64,000 nt of DNA, taken from Firmicutes bacterium OM04-13BH. Lineage in GTDB: Bacteria > Bacillota > Clostridia > Lachnospirales > Lachnospiraceae. The notes below the pieces were generated by a model. It did no database searches, was not told the origin of the DNA, and was given only the letters and a program-made list of their open reading frames with translations. Made by a program: the position numbers and the translations under genes. This document shows, piece by piece, positions 1 to 8,349 of this stretch (its first letter is position 1; the number at the start of each line of letters is the position of its first letter). The stretch lies in contig QULP01000006.1 of the NCBI GenBank assembly GCA_003481745.1, positions 62,001-126,000 of the forward strand, written 5' to 3'.

Positions 1-68
1 TGAACTGATTGAAATGCTTCTGATTTTTGAAACAAATGATTGATTTAACGATAAGGAGATTTGATACG

Positions 69-305
69 ATGAAAACAATATTTGCAGAATACAATCCACA
101 ATGCAACAGTATTGATGTTTATACCAGTGCCGGCTATATGCTTCGCATTGACTGCTGGGAAGCTGAAAAGAAATTAAAGACTACACATGGATCAGACTGT
201 GCATTAAACGCACTCGCCATTGATGCTCCTCTTGAATATTCAAGATTATATCTTGATGGAAATTTGCAGATGTGGGTAGATGCGGAAGACTCCTTGAAAA
301 TTTGA
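69..305 (+). CDS. DUF6061-like small protein, copy 1
   Basis: A 78-residue soluble protein without signal peptide or membrane segment; I take it as a member of the small DUF6061-type proteins common in Firmicute mobile elements, function unknown. The start at ATG 69 is chosen because AAGGAG lies 12 bases upstream; a longer reading from 27 has no ribosome site. The gene has a close paralogue at 9477-9713 (65 of 78 residues identical by my count), with conserved motifs FAEYNPQCNSIDVY, RIDCWEAEK and LYLDGNLQMWVDAEDSL. The similarity continues upstream to the first base of the window, so the real duplicated unit is cut off here. It is the only plus-strand gene in the first 9 kb. Confidence 0.75.
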   Translation: MKTIFAEYNPQCNSIDVYTSAGYMLRIDCWEAEKKLKTTHGSDCALNALAIDAPLEYSRLYLDGNLQMWVDAEDSLKI

Positions 306-327
306 TAATCTAACATCAAAAATGAGT

Positions 328-369
328 TGTGCAAAGAGAGAAGAGAAACTATATCTCTCCCCATGCACA
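328..369. terminator. Hairpin between convergent genes
   Basis: TGTGCA pairs with TGCACA and GAGAGA with TCTCTC across a 12-base loop. It sits between the ends of the convergent DUF6061-like gene and the ABC permease gene, so it can end both transcripts, although no long T-run follows. Confidence 0.45.
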
Positions 370-382
370 GCCCACAAAAAAT

Positions 383-2371
383 TTATACAATATCCATTCT
401 TATTTCATCAATAATACTTTTATCTCTTAACTTGTGAATTTCAGTTCGTGTGATAAAAAACACAATTCCTATCAAAACAAATATACCACAAAATAATGCC
501 GCCCACGGAATATGATACAATACCGGGAAAGCCTTCCGAATAGATAAATTAATTAAAAATGGAATGGCAATTCCAAGTATAACTCCCGGAACAAGTGCAT
601 TTACAACACAAAAAACACTTTCACTATATAACATCCTGCAAAGTGATTTATTTGTCATTCCAACACTCTTTAATACTGCAAACTCACGGCTTCTGATTCT
701 GATATTTGTCGTCAGCGTACTAATTACACTTGTAAATCCCATGAGAACGAGCAGGATAACAAAACCATACATCACAATTTCAGCAAGAACTATAGCTATA
801 TTGAGCATTTTAATCATAGCATCTGTGCGGGCAATTCTCACGGTATATCCCTGCTCTACATAAGAATCCTCTGCCACAATCGGAAAATATTCATCCATGA
901 CACTTCTGGCATATTCTGTATAATCATCTTCATCTGATGGCATACTAAACCAGTCAAAATACCTCGCATCCGCATCAGGTACGACAATTCTGACCGGATA
1001 TGGTGTCTTTTCCCCAAAACCATATTCCTTTAAATCTGACTGTTCTAAAATACCTCCAATTGTAAGTGTGTTCTTCTCATTGGCTACGTTTATCAGGGAA
1101 ATCTGTGTCACATCATCTTTAAAAGGTTTTATCGACACATACTCTCCATTGTCATTATATTGGTAAGTGTTCAGCAAAAGGATACTTCCATATTCTGCGC
1201 CTGCCCTGTCACACAGTTTTTTATAGAGTTCATCATCAACGGACACGATTTCTGTCCTTGTTTCCCTATTATCATCAGAAAATTTCGGAACCCGTAGCAT
1301 ATCCTCTGTTAATGTATTTTTATCTAATAGCGCATTGTAAGTAAAAGTATCTGCTCCAACACCATATACGTCTATTCCGTACTTTTCCAGCTTTTGTGTA
1401 ATTTCATTATATTGGTCTGATGTAACAGGTCGGCTGATTTTTCTCTCTTCTTTCCCTGTTTTCGCATTTACCTCGATATCATAATTGGAAGAATAATCCA
1501 CCATCATTTCTTTTGATTTTGGTGTCATCCATTCTTGGAATTCCTTTGCCTGACCGGATAATCCTCCGGTTAACAGAAAAAGTAAAATCCCAAGTGACAA
1601 TGCACGTATCGTTGCCTTATAGCCGTATTTGTTTCTTTTCATGTTTTTATAGGCAATTGCAGACTCACATCCAAATATTTTTTGGATAAAGCTGTCTTTT
1701 ACTTGGATCTCTTTCAAAACTGTACCTGCTCCAATCCCTTTTACACACTGGATAGCAGTAAATTTACCAACCTTTTTAGCTGGTCTGTATGCAGAGAATA
1801 ATACAATGCAAAACGAAAATACACCTGCAAACAAATATGTCCACACAGATATATGAAAGAGCAGGGAAAAGGTAAAAGGTCTCATAATAATTTCTTTTGC
1901 AGCATCATTGATATCGGAAATAAAATGTCCTGTAAATTTCACACTAATATAACCAAGTATAGTTCCTGCAATGAGTCCAAGCGGGATGGCTGTCAGACTA
2001 AGCCATAAACTCTCATAGATAACACTTGCCCTTATCTGTCTGCCTGTTGCACCAACACATTTTAAAATACCAAACTCCTGAATCCGCTTATTGGCACTAG
2101 CAGAAAATATATTGGATATTACAGTAATCGACATTGCTGCAATAAGAAGACCTAAAAGCAGTGCCGGTATTGCAAGCATGAGAGAGTATGCTCCTCCATA
2201 TTCTCCATAATCCGAACCAAGGAAATCCGTAAGCATCTTATTTGCGCTTGTCACAAAGCACATTACAGTTGTAATAAGTGATGTTGCAAGTGCGATTGCA
2301 AAAATTCCTGCAATCGTTCTTTTTTTATTCACTTTCATCTGGCTTAAGGCGAGTTGTGCTGTTATTTTCAT
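383..2371 (-). CDS. Bce-like ABC transporter permease (FtsX family), module 1
   Basis: A 662-residue membrane protein. The N-terminus has one helix (about 17-40), then three helices around 60-85, 115-145 and 170-195. A long extracellular part (about 275-510) follows, and the last three helices lie at about 520-650, the FtsX/MacB-like plan. The motifs KRIQEFGILKCVGATGRQ and SREFAVLKSVGMTNK are the two conserved FtsX-repeat cytoplasmic segments. In the family such permeases, with the ATPase next door, sense or expel antimicrobial peptides and signal to the adjacent two-component system. The ATG shares one base with the ATPase stop codon (TAATG), which indicates translational coupling. The extracellular domain is shorter than in the 842-residue module 2 permease. 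Confidence 0.88.
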   Translation of the reverse strand: MKITAQLALSQMKVNKKRTIAGIFAIALATSLITTVMCFVTSANKMLTDFLGSDYGEYGGAYSLMLAIPALLLGLLIAAMSITVISNIFSASANKRIQEFGILKCVGATGRQIRASVIYESLWLSLTAIPLGLIAGTILGYISVKFTGHFISDINDAAKEIIMRPFTFSLLFHISVWTYLFAGVFSFCIVLFSAYRPAKKVGKFTAIQCVKGIGAGTVLKEIQVKDSFIQKIFGCESAIAYKNMKRNKYGYKATIRALSLGILLFLLTGGLSGQAKEFQEWMTPKSKEMMVDYSSNYDIEVNAKTGKEERKISRPVTSDQYNEITQKLEKYGIDVYGVGADTFTYNALLDKNTLTEDMLRVPKFSDDNRETRTEIVSVDDELYKKLCDRAGAEYGSILLLNTYQYNDNGEYVSIKPFKDDVTQISLINVANEKNTLTIGGILEQSDLKEYGFGEKTPYPVRIVVPDADARYFDWFSMPSDEDDYTEYARSVMDEYFPIVAEDSYVEQGYTVRIARTDAMIKMLNIAIVLAEIVMYGFVILLVLMGFTSVISTLTTNIRIRSREFAVLKSVGMTNKSLCRMLYSESVFCVVNALVPGVILGIAIPFLINLSIRKAFPVLYHIPWAALFCGIFVLIGIVFFITRTEIHKLRDKSIIDEIRMDIV

Positions 2372-3051
2372 TACTTCATCACCTCGTCTTTTATGATTTT
2401 TCCATCTCCGATCGTGATGATTCGGTTCGCCTGCAGAGCTATCTTTTCGTCATGTGTGACAAGAAGAATCGTCTGCTTATACTTCTGATTGGTAAACTTC
2501 AAAATATCCAGAATCTCTCTGCTTGTTTTACTATCAAGATTTCCGGTCGGCTCATCTGCAAGAATAAATGCCGGCTCGTTTATAAGTGCCCTTCCTATGG
2601 ATACTCTTTGCTGCTGACCTCCTGACATTTGCCCTGGCAGATGTTTTGCTCTTTTCTCAAGCCCCAGCATATTCACAATCTCAGAAAGCCGTTCCTTATT
2701 CTCTTTTCTTCCATCTAATTTCCATGGCAGTGCAATATTTTCCTCCGCAGTAAGAGTAGGTATTAGATTATAAAACTGATAAACAATCCCCAGATTTCTT
2801 CTTCGGAAAATTGCAAGTTCATCCTCACTCATTGCTTGTATCTCATTTCCATCAATGATAATAGAACCGCTTGTTGGATAATCAATTCCGCCAATCATAT
2901 TCATAAGTGTCGATTTCCCGGAACCGGATGCTCCGATGATTGCAACAAATTCTCCTCTTTCTACCGAAAAAGACACATGATCAAGCGCAATCACTTCCGA
3001 TTCGCCTTCACCATATTTCTTTGTTAATTCCTTCACTTCTAAAACAGCCAT
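2371..3051 (-). CDS. Bce-like ABC transporter ATPase, module 1
   Basis: A 226-residue ABC ATPase of the MacB/LolD/BceA type. Walker A is GASGSGKSTLMN (about residue 39), the Q-loop is VYQFYNLIPTLTAEEN, the signature is MSGGQQQRVSIGRAL, and Walker B is FILADEPTGNLDSKT, followed by the H-loop LVTHDEK. The reading frame is open for 50 more codons upstream, but ATG 3051 is the start because AAGGAG stands 8 bases before it, and MAVLEVKELTKKYG is the family's normal N-terminus. It is co-transcribed with the permease and follows the kinase gene after a 151-base gap that contains a response-regulator-like operator. Confidence 0.92.
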   Translation of the reverse strand: MAVLEVKELTKKYGEGESEVIALDHVSFSVERGEFVAIIGASGSGKSTLMNMIGGIDYPTSGSIIIDGNEIQAMSEDELAIFRRRNLGIVYQFYNLIPTLTAEENIALPWKLDGRKENKERLSEIVNMLGLEKRAKHLPGQMSGGQQQRVSIGRALINEPAFILADEPTGNLDSKTSREILDILKFTNQKYKQTILLVTHDEKIALQANRIITIGDGKIIKDEVMK

Positions 3052-3175
3052 TGCATTTCTCCTTGTTTTGCGGAGCAAAATCCGAACCTTTTGTGAGGAG
3101 AGAATTTTACTCCTTTTTTCAAATATCATCCTAGCAATGCAAAATGACTGTTCCGTGACAAAATAAATTATTATT

Positions 3176-3191
3176 GTGACAATTTTGTCAC
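3176..3191. promoter_or_regulatory. BceR-type operator upstream of module 1 ATPase
   Basis: The perfect palindrome GTGACAATTTTGTCAC contains TGACA-N4-TGTCA, which fits the TNACA-N4-TGTNA pattern described for BceR-like response regulators. A second half-site, TTTTGTCACGG on the minus strand, lies 20 bases closer to the gene. It is placed between the kinase gene and the ATPase gene, as expected if the regulator activates a separate transporter promoter. Confidence 0.6.
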
Positions 3192-3202
3192 TTAGAAACA
3201 AT

Positions 3203-4027
3203 TCACTTAAAAAATTTTAAAATAAAAATCGTTCCCTCTCCCTTGCCACCAAAATCAACATCAATATCTCCACCCTGTCCTTTCAGAATAGAGAGTGCAA
3301 GCGGCATTCCGATTCCAAATCCATTTTCATTGGTAGAATTTTCAAACCTTTTAAAAAGAGCAGCATACCCTGTTTTGTCCATTCCCATACCGCTGTCCCT
3401 GACCGAAATCCAGCTATACATGGAATTTTCTCCGCTGTCAATCTCAATCACACTTCCATCCGGTGAATATTCGAGCGCATTTTTGACAATGTTTGTGAGT
3501 GCTTCTGTGGTCCAGCGTTTATCACAATGTATGATGCAATCCTGTTTCAGCTCTATGGTCAGATTGTGGATATCCAAAAGGATTGCCACCGATGGTTTTA
3601 CCGCCTCTAAGAGTTCTGACGTGTGGATGTCATTTTTGATAAAATCAATTGCATGGGCATCAAGCTTTGCCATCTTAAGAAGTGCCCCTACAAGCCACTC
3701 CATTTTGTTTAGCGAAACCTGAATGTTATGAATGAACTCTTCCTGTTTTTCCGGCTCTGCCTCCTCCAGTAAATCTGCCATAATCATCATGGAAGTAATC
3801 GGTGTTTTTAACTGATGGGAAATATCTGCCATATAATCAGAGAGACTGTCTCTTTCTGCCTCAACTGCCTTTATCTGTTCATTTTTCGTGTTCACAAGAG
3901 CATAAATATCATTTTTTAATATGTTAAAAGAGCCTTCCTTATTCACTCGAATATCCAGTTCCTCGCCGGAACTATAGCCTTTCACAAACTCCGACAACTG
4001 TTCTATCTCTTTTTTCTTAATCCACAC
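3203..4027 (-). CDS. Sensor histidine kinase without membrane segment, module 1
   Basis: A 274-residue kinase with a HisKA-like dimerization domain (DISHQLKTPITSMM, phospho-His near residue 71) and a HATPase_c domain: N-box EALTNIVKNALEYSPDG, G1 VRDSGMGMD, F-box FKRFEN, G2 GFGIGMPLA. No hydrophobic helix precedes residue 60, so it is predicted to be cytoplasmic, unlike the two-helix BceS kinases. The start is a GTG that overlaps the regulator gene by 11 bases, so a longer sensor domain cannot be encoded upstream in this frame without overrunning the regulator. It probably receives its signal by contact with the adjacent permease, as in Bce systems (inference). Confidence 0.88.
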   Translation of the reverse strand: MWIKKKEIEQLSEFVKGYSSGEELDIRVNKEGSFNILKNDIYALVNTKNEQIKAVEAERDSLSDYMADISHQLKTPITSMMIMADLLEEAEPEKQEEFIHNIQVSLNKMEWLVGALLKMAKLDAHAIDFIKNDIHTSELLEAVKPSVAILLDIHNLTIELKQDCIIHCDKRWTTEALTNIVKNALEYSPDGSVIEIDSGENSMYSWISVRDSGMGMDKTGYAALFKRFENSTNENGFGIGMPLALSILKGQGGDIDVDFGGKGEGTIFILKFFK

Positions 4028-4679
4028 GATATCCCATTCCTCTCACAGTCTCAATGTGTATTGCCTCTCCAAGTTTCTCCCGCAGCCGTTTCACATAAAC
4101 GGTAAGTGTATTATCCTCAACAAAGTTGCCGTCTGCATCCCATATTTTGTCAAGAATCTGCTGCCTTTTCAAAAGTATTCCTTTATTACTCGCAAAAATA
4201 AGCAGTAACCGATATTCCAATGCTGTAAGTTCTATGCTTTTATCATTCACATAAACCTTTGCCTCATCTGTATGGATGGCTGCATGCCCCATATAGATTA
4301 TGTTATCCTTCTCTCCATTTTTGATATTGACAGATAAAATGCGCCGAACTCTCGCCAAAAGTTCTCGAATTCTGAAAGGTTTTACAATATAATCCTGTGC
4401 TCCTTCATCAAATGCCCTCACAATTGTATTTTCATCATCCACAACTGTCAGGAAAATCACAGATGTAGCATTATTTTTGAATATCTCACTTACATCAAAT
4501 CCAGTTCCATCCGGAAGCTGCATATCTATAATTGCCAGGTCAAAATTATAATGTTCAATTAAACTTCCGGCATCTTTTATACCTGTGGCATGATTTGTTT
4601 CATAACCTTCTGTCTCAAGTGCATACAGAATCCCCGAAGCAATCATTGTGTCATCTTCCACCAAAAGTATTCTACTCAT
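4017..4679 (-). CDS. OmpR-family response regulator, module 1
   Basis: A 220-residue regulator. The receiver domain has acidic residues in LLVEDDTM, the phospho-acceptor in LAIIDMQLPDG (D about 53), the T/S switch in VIFLTVVDDE and the lysine in DYIVKPFR. The C-terminal winged helix (about 125-220) has VYVNDKSIELTALEYRLLLIF and ETVRGMGYRVD, typical of OmpR/PhoB. The first gene of the kinase-transporter module; an AAAGGA ribosome site precedes ATG 4679. TATAAT-like sequences at about 4745-4785 could form its promoter. Confidence 0.92.
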   Translation of the reverse strand: MSRILLVEDDTMIASGILYALETEGYETNHATGIKDAGSLIEHYNFDLAIIDMQLPDGTGFDVSEIFKNNATSVIFLTVVDDENTIVRAFDEGAQDYIVKPFRIRELLARVRRILSVNIKNGEKDNIIYMGHAAIHTDEAKVYVNDKSIELTALEYRLLLIFASNKGILLKRQQILDKIWDADGNFVEDNTLTVYVKRLREKLGEAIHIETVRGMGYRVD

Positions 4680-4790
4680 GAATTATAGTCCTTTCGTTAT
4701 AAGATTATTCTCTTCTTCATATATTCTCCATTAAACAACTTCCGATTTTAATGTCTCTATTATACCATAATGATACTATTATAAAAAAGG

Positions 4791-4815
4791 AAAAAGAGCT
4801 CCTTCAAGCTCTTTT
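4791..4815 (-). terminator. Rho-independent terminator after the chimeric gene
   Basis: On the minus strand AAAAGAGCTTGAAGGAGCTCTTTT forms a stem of 8 pairs followed by TTTCCTTTTTT. It separates the chimeric relaxase/membrane gene (stop at 4848) from the two-component promoter. Confidence 0.7.
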
Positions 4816-4847
4816 GGGTCAGTTCTGCAAACTTGAATTTGTAAATA

Positions 4848-5480
4848 TCATTTTACATTTTTATATGAAATCACAATATGACTTGGTGCAAATAATACTG
4901 ATGCAATAATCAATAGCACTGACCTACTCATAATCCCACTAAATAAGAACAACATTGAAGGAATAATAGAAAGTGCTAATGCTCTGAAAACGCTGTTTTT
5001 CTTAAAACATATAATCCAAATAGCACAATAAAGCATTACCAATATGGTATCTACAATCAGATATAGTGCAAATGCTTCGTCAGACCACCACCCAAACCAA
5101 GTTCCCGGAATATTAATTATCATGAATCCGAAACAACCCAATCTCCCTACTTGTTCTGTGACCTCAACATATTTATTGTTCCACTTATTATCAAATCCAT
5201 CTTTGCACTTAATCGCAATCTCGTTAAAGAACGTTGCGTCTTTTCTCAACCCACGAAGCGACACCATACCGTCAGCTTCCATCTGCTTTAATTGCTCCAT
5301 ATAGGTCGGAGCAAAAGGCTTTTTGAAATGCACATTATAGGGTATACGTTCCTCAATCACATTTATATTTTCATAGGTTTCATTCTTGCGTTCGTTGTGC
5401 CTTTCCGCCTTGCTCACATCAGAAGCGGTGTACTTTTTTACCCTTGCACAACTCATATCCGCCTTGTTGCTTTTCGCCAT
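4848..5480 (-). pseudogene. Chimera: MobV relaxase N-terminus fused to a membrane protein
   Basis: The reading frame from ATG 5480 (site AAAGGAG) gives 210 residues. The first 88 or so (MAKSNKADMSCARVKKY to the segment around DATFFNEI) read as the N-terminus of a MobV/Pre plasmid recombination relaxase. The remaining part (from about AIKCKDGFDNKW) is unrelated: it has four hydrophobic helices (GCFGFMIINIPGTWFGWW, ALYLIVDTILVMLYCAIWII, ALALSIIPSMLFLFSGI, VLLIIASVLFAPSHIVI) and no relaxase motif such as HxDExxPHxH. The fusion looks like the product of a deletion or recombination that joined a mobile-element gene to the 3' end of a membrane-protein gene in frame. Whether the product is made or useful is unknown. 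I do not recognise the membrane-protein half. Confidence 0.65.
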
Positions 5481-5543
5481 TTCGTTCTCCTTTCTCGGCA
5501 AGACGAAGCCATTACACAACATTCTTTGAATGTGTGTAACCCA

Positions 5544-5930
5544 CTATGACACTTTCAGACGTTCTCCATTTGAGAGCAGGGCGGCGATTGATAACATTAA
5601 CTTGCTTTTCCCATTGCCGGGATCGCCCTGCAACAGAGTAACCTTGCCAAACAGAATATACGGATACCACAGCCATTTCACTTCTTTTGGCTCAATTTCG
5701 CTTGCCTTGATAATTTCAAGATGTACAGTTACATTCATTTCATTTTCAATCATTTTCATAGTTCTTTGTTCTCCTTCTCGATAAATATTTTTGGCAATGC
5801 ACCACAACACAGCGAAAACTCTGCTTACATTCACTACTGCATTTTCTGCAAAGTCGTTGTAGGTAATGCGATTTCTTTCATTCAGAAACAACGCCCACTC
5901 TTGTTTCCGCTTCTTGCTCATTCTCGGCAT
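5544..5930 (-). pseudogene. Truncated mobile-element AAA (RepA/RecA-like) ATPase
   Basis: From ATG 5930 (AGGAGG upstream) a 128-residue frame starts with MPRMSKKRKQEWALFLNERN, the usual N-terminus of a small protein seen in mobilizable elements. It then runs into WLWYPYILFGKVTLLQGDPGNGKSKL, the start of a RepA-like ATPase with an intact Walker A. It stops after about 20 more residues, before Walker B, so the ATPase cannot work. It lies directly before the chimeric relaxase fragment, the order expected for a decayed mobilizable element. The join between the first and second parts may itself be a deletion. Confidence 0.6.
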
Positions 5931-6178
5931 AGCAAGCAATCCTCCTTTCCTGCCGAAAATAAAAACCACAGGAAAGATACATTAAGCCTTGTTTGTGTCA
6001 TTTCTCGGGTCAAAAATCAGGGAAAATTTCCTTTCTAAGCCTTTCAAAAAATCGCAAGGTGTTTGTACTAACCTGTGGTTGTGTATGAAATTGTGGGTTT
6101 GGGGTAACAAAAAACACCGTATTTCTACGGTGCGTTCTGTCAGATATATTCTGTTTTATGATAGCAGAAAACTGGAAT

Positions 6179-6976
6179 TCACAGTTCTTCCATCCTTCCC
6201 ATCTTCAGCGCCATAACAAGAGTTCCGGCTGCCATCACAAAGGCACCAATTTCAATCACATAGATGGGAAGAAGCGCCGGACCTGCCACGGCAAAGAAGT
6301 CCACGATAAAATGAATCCCATATGCAAGAACCGCTGTAAAAGCCGCTGTCCTGCATTTGCCTGCCTTTACCGCCCGATAGATCAGCAGTGACAACCCGAT
6401 ATGCAGAATGATGGCACTGATTCTTTCGATTCCGCTTACAAAAAAGAGTGGTGCCGGTGTTGTCCATAGGGCCGACAGCTGTGACACGGTCTGGTTTGCA
6501 GACTCAGCAGGAAGTGCCGCCAGCGTATTCTGCATGGCTCCGCTGTTGATCATCAGCATGGACACAAGATTGCTAATTCCGGAGAGTCCTCCGAGCAGAA
6601 TGGCCTCCACACCGCCATGCCCGATTCCATACATCAGTGCATTTGGAAAATCCAGCCATTTCTTCATCCAGAACTTCATGGCAATCAGTCTTCCGGTCTC
6701 TTCAAAAACCGCTGCAGCCAAAGCCGCGTACACATAGTAAAGCCATGGTCTGCTCTGTGCGTTCAGTCCGCAGAACTGAATGACAAGAACATGCAGCAGC
6801 TGCTCCAACAGCATGGCAAACAGCAGATAGGTTCCTGCTCCGATAAAGAACGAGGAAATCCTTGCCTTAAGCTTCACCCTTCCTGCAATGAACAAAGCAA
6901 TCGGTACCCCCATCGAGAGGACAACGGAGCAGATAACTCCCGCTATCGCCAGACCTGATATTGTGTTCAATTCCAT
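6179..6976 (-). CDS. YhfC-family intramembrane metalloprotease
   Basis: A 265-residue protein with about seven hydrophobic helices. The family signature is visible as FEETGRLIAMKFWM (glutamates in a helix) and YGIGHGGVEAILLGG (metal-binding HGGxE), which place it in the YhfC family of putative membrane proteases. Start at ATG 6976, with GGAGG 9 bases before; a longer reading to 7030 would overlap the upstream gene and has no ribosome site. It is last in a four-gene minus-strand operon with a 2-helix protein, an XRE regulator and a 3-helix protein. The substrate is unknown. Confidence 0.75.
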   Translation of the reverse strand: MELNTISGLAIAGVICSVVLSMGVPIALFIAGRVKLKARISSFFIGAGTYLLFAMLLEQLLHVLVIQFCGLNAQSRPWLYYVYAALAAAVFEETGRLIAMKFWMKKWLDFPNALMYGIGHGGVEAILLGGLSGISNLVSMLMINSGAMQNTLAALPAESANQTVSQLSALWTTPAPLFFVSGIERISAIILHIGLSLLIYRAVKAGKCRTAAFTAVLAYGIHFIVDFFAVAGPALLPIYVIEIGAFVMAAGTLVMALKMGRMEEL

Positions 6977-6995
6977 CTTTATACCTCCCTGATTC

Positions 6996-7298
6996 TCAAA
7001 AAATTCCTTTATTGTATTTGAACTGTCCATACAATATAAAGCCTAATCCGACAATAACTGCTGGAAGAATGATATAATCTATAATTATTTCACTCCAAAA
7101 CGAAACAATAAAACCTAATACAAGAGATATTCCTATAATCAGCGTTCCTGTGCCGACTGTTTTTCCATACTTTGGTATATCTTCTTCCTTTACTTTTCGC
7201 CTGTTATAAGAGTGAATTGTGCTGATATTGCCTTTGATATTTACAATTCCCACAACAGATATGAACACTCCCAAAATCAACATTATAATATTTTCCAT
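6996..7298 (-). CDS. Small three-helix membrane protein
   Basis: 100 residues with hydrophobic segments at about 3-20, 48-68 and 72-90. A basic loop (SYNRRKVKEEDIPKYGK) separates the first two. Family not recognised. It lies 9 bases after the XRE gene and 19 bases before the YhfC protease gene, so it is very probably in the same transcript. Confidence 0.65.
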   Translation of the reverse strand: MENIIMLILGVFISVVGIVNIKGNISTIHSYNRRKVKEEDIPKYGKTVGTGTLIIGISLVLGFIVSFWSEIIIDYIILPAVIVGLGFILYGQFKYNKGIF

Positions 7299-7307
7299 AA
7301 TGACCTC

Positions 7308-7514
7308 CTAAAAATAGAATAGTTCCTCAAATTTTTTGTCCAATGCAATACAAAGAATTAGAGCCAATTTTGCAGTTGGATTAAACTGTCCTGTTTCAAT
7401 AGAACTAATGGTATTTCTTGATACCCCTACCATTTCTGCAAGCTGAGCTTGAGAAAGATTTGCTTCTGTGCGAACTTCCTTTAAGTGATTTTTCAGTTGT
7501 AATTGTTCTTTCAT
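7308..7514 (-). CDS. XRE (Cro/CI) family regulator, 68 aa
   Basis: A single helix-turn-helix domain filling the whole protein: LKEVRTEANLSQAQLAEMVGVSRNTISSIETGQFNPTAK is the classical Cro/CI fold, followed by LALILCIALDKKFEELFYF. Short XRE proteins of this type commonly pair with a small membrane protein gene. Here the ATG overlaps the stop of the upstream 2-helix protein by 4 bases. A 9-bp inverted repeat (7885-7916) upstream of the operon is a likely binding site. Confidence 0.85.
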   Translation of the reverse strand: MKEQLQLKNHLKEVRTEANLSQAQLAEMVGVSRNTISSIETGQFNPTAKLALILCIALDKKFEELFYF

Positions 7515-7840
7515 ATTCTCACCTCTAAAAGATGGCTAACAAATCCAACAAATGCCAAAATGGAAAGCACAAAAAACAGAACGGTCAAGACCAAATCACT
7601 CTTTCGCTTCATTTTGATAAAACGAACTAACCATTGTGTTGCAATAATGCTGAAGTATATAACCCACGGACTGTAAATCATAGTGTGAGCAAGCACAGAA
7701 GATAACAGCGAAAGCAAACAACACACTAAAGCACCAACTTTGCTTGCGTGACTTCCGGCTTGATATACCACTTCCATTTCAGCCAAGTCCTTATTGCGAT
7801 GTTCTTTTCTGCTTGCATTTAAGATTTCGTCCTTTTTCAT
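7511..7840 (-). CDS. DUF6442-like two/three-helix membrane protein
   Basis: From ATG 7840 (GGAGG upstream) a 109-residue protein: a charged N-terminal part (MKKDEILNASRKEHRNKD) and three hydrophobic segments at about 33-50, 54-68 and 78-100. I take it as one of the DUF6442-type partners of short XRE regulators. The frame is open for 48 further codons upstream but without a ribosome site. First gene of the operon that ends in the YhfC protease. Confidence 0.7.
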   Translation of the reverse strand: MKKDEILNASRKEHRNKDLAEMEVVYQAGSHASKVGALVCCLLSLLSSVLAHTMIYSPWVIYFSIIATQWLVRFIKMKRKSDLVLTVLFFVLSILAFVGFVSHLLEVRI

Positions 7841-7884
7841 AAAAACGCCTCCATGCCAAGTTTTCTTGTCAATAGAGTTCATAA

Positions 7885-7916
7885 AAAAGTTACAACCGAT
7901 ATAAGAGGTAACTTTT
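7885..7916. promoter_or_regulatory. Inverted repeat upstream of the XRE operon
   Basis: AAAAGTTAC and GTAACTTTT form perfect 9-bp arms 14 bases apart, just downstream of a TATAAT at 7928-7933 (minus strand). This is a suitable operator for the operon's own XRE protein. Confidence 0.5.
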
Positions 7917-7971
7917 CTACCACTTCGATTATACTCGCAACTTAATAACTTCTTGAATACTTGTCGAAAAA

Positions 7972-7998
7972 GAAAAACTGTCATCGGTTTGACAGCAG
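7972..7998 (-). terminator. Terminator after the TnpV remnant
   Basis: On the minus strand AACTGCTGTC pairs through CTGTC/GACAG and is followed by TTTTTCTTTTT. It closes the TnpV remnant and insulates the next operon. Confidence 0.65.
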
Positions 7999-8019
7999 TT
8001 CTTCTTCGGTTGGTATCCG

Positions 8020-8275
8020 TTAGGAATACACAATATCATTCAATACAATCTCATCGGCACAGGCTCGAATGTTATTCATCAATCCTATCCATCTCATCAT
8101 ATCCGTTGCTTTCAGTTCTTCCGTTACACCTTGCTTCTTTGCCATTTCCTTTATCAGATATTCCGCCATATCACGAGCCGAAGTATCAATTTCGGCAAAG
8201 GTGTTCATATAACTTTCCGCTTGTCAGCAGATTAAAATATAGCACACTTCTCGACAAATTCTTACAAATAACTAC
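8020..8275 (-). pseudogene. tnpV: TnpV remnant (C-terminal part, frameshifted)
   Basis: The last 62 codons (TSARDMAEYLIKEMAKKQ..., ending WIGLMNNIRACADEIVLNDIVYS) match the C-terminus of the intact TnpV at 20984-21361. Upstream, in another frame, KNLSRSVLYFNLLTSGKL matches the intact protein's segment EHYKVLYMNLLTSGKL. The two parts are therefore joined by a frameshift near 8208, and the N-terminal half is missing. TnpV is an accessory protein of Tn4451-type transposons with no proven function. Confidence 0.7.
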
Positions 8276-8349
8276 AAATTTTTTCACAAGAAACGAAAAA
8301 AACGATACTGCATAGATTTCTTACTCCACACAATATCGTTCTCCTATAT

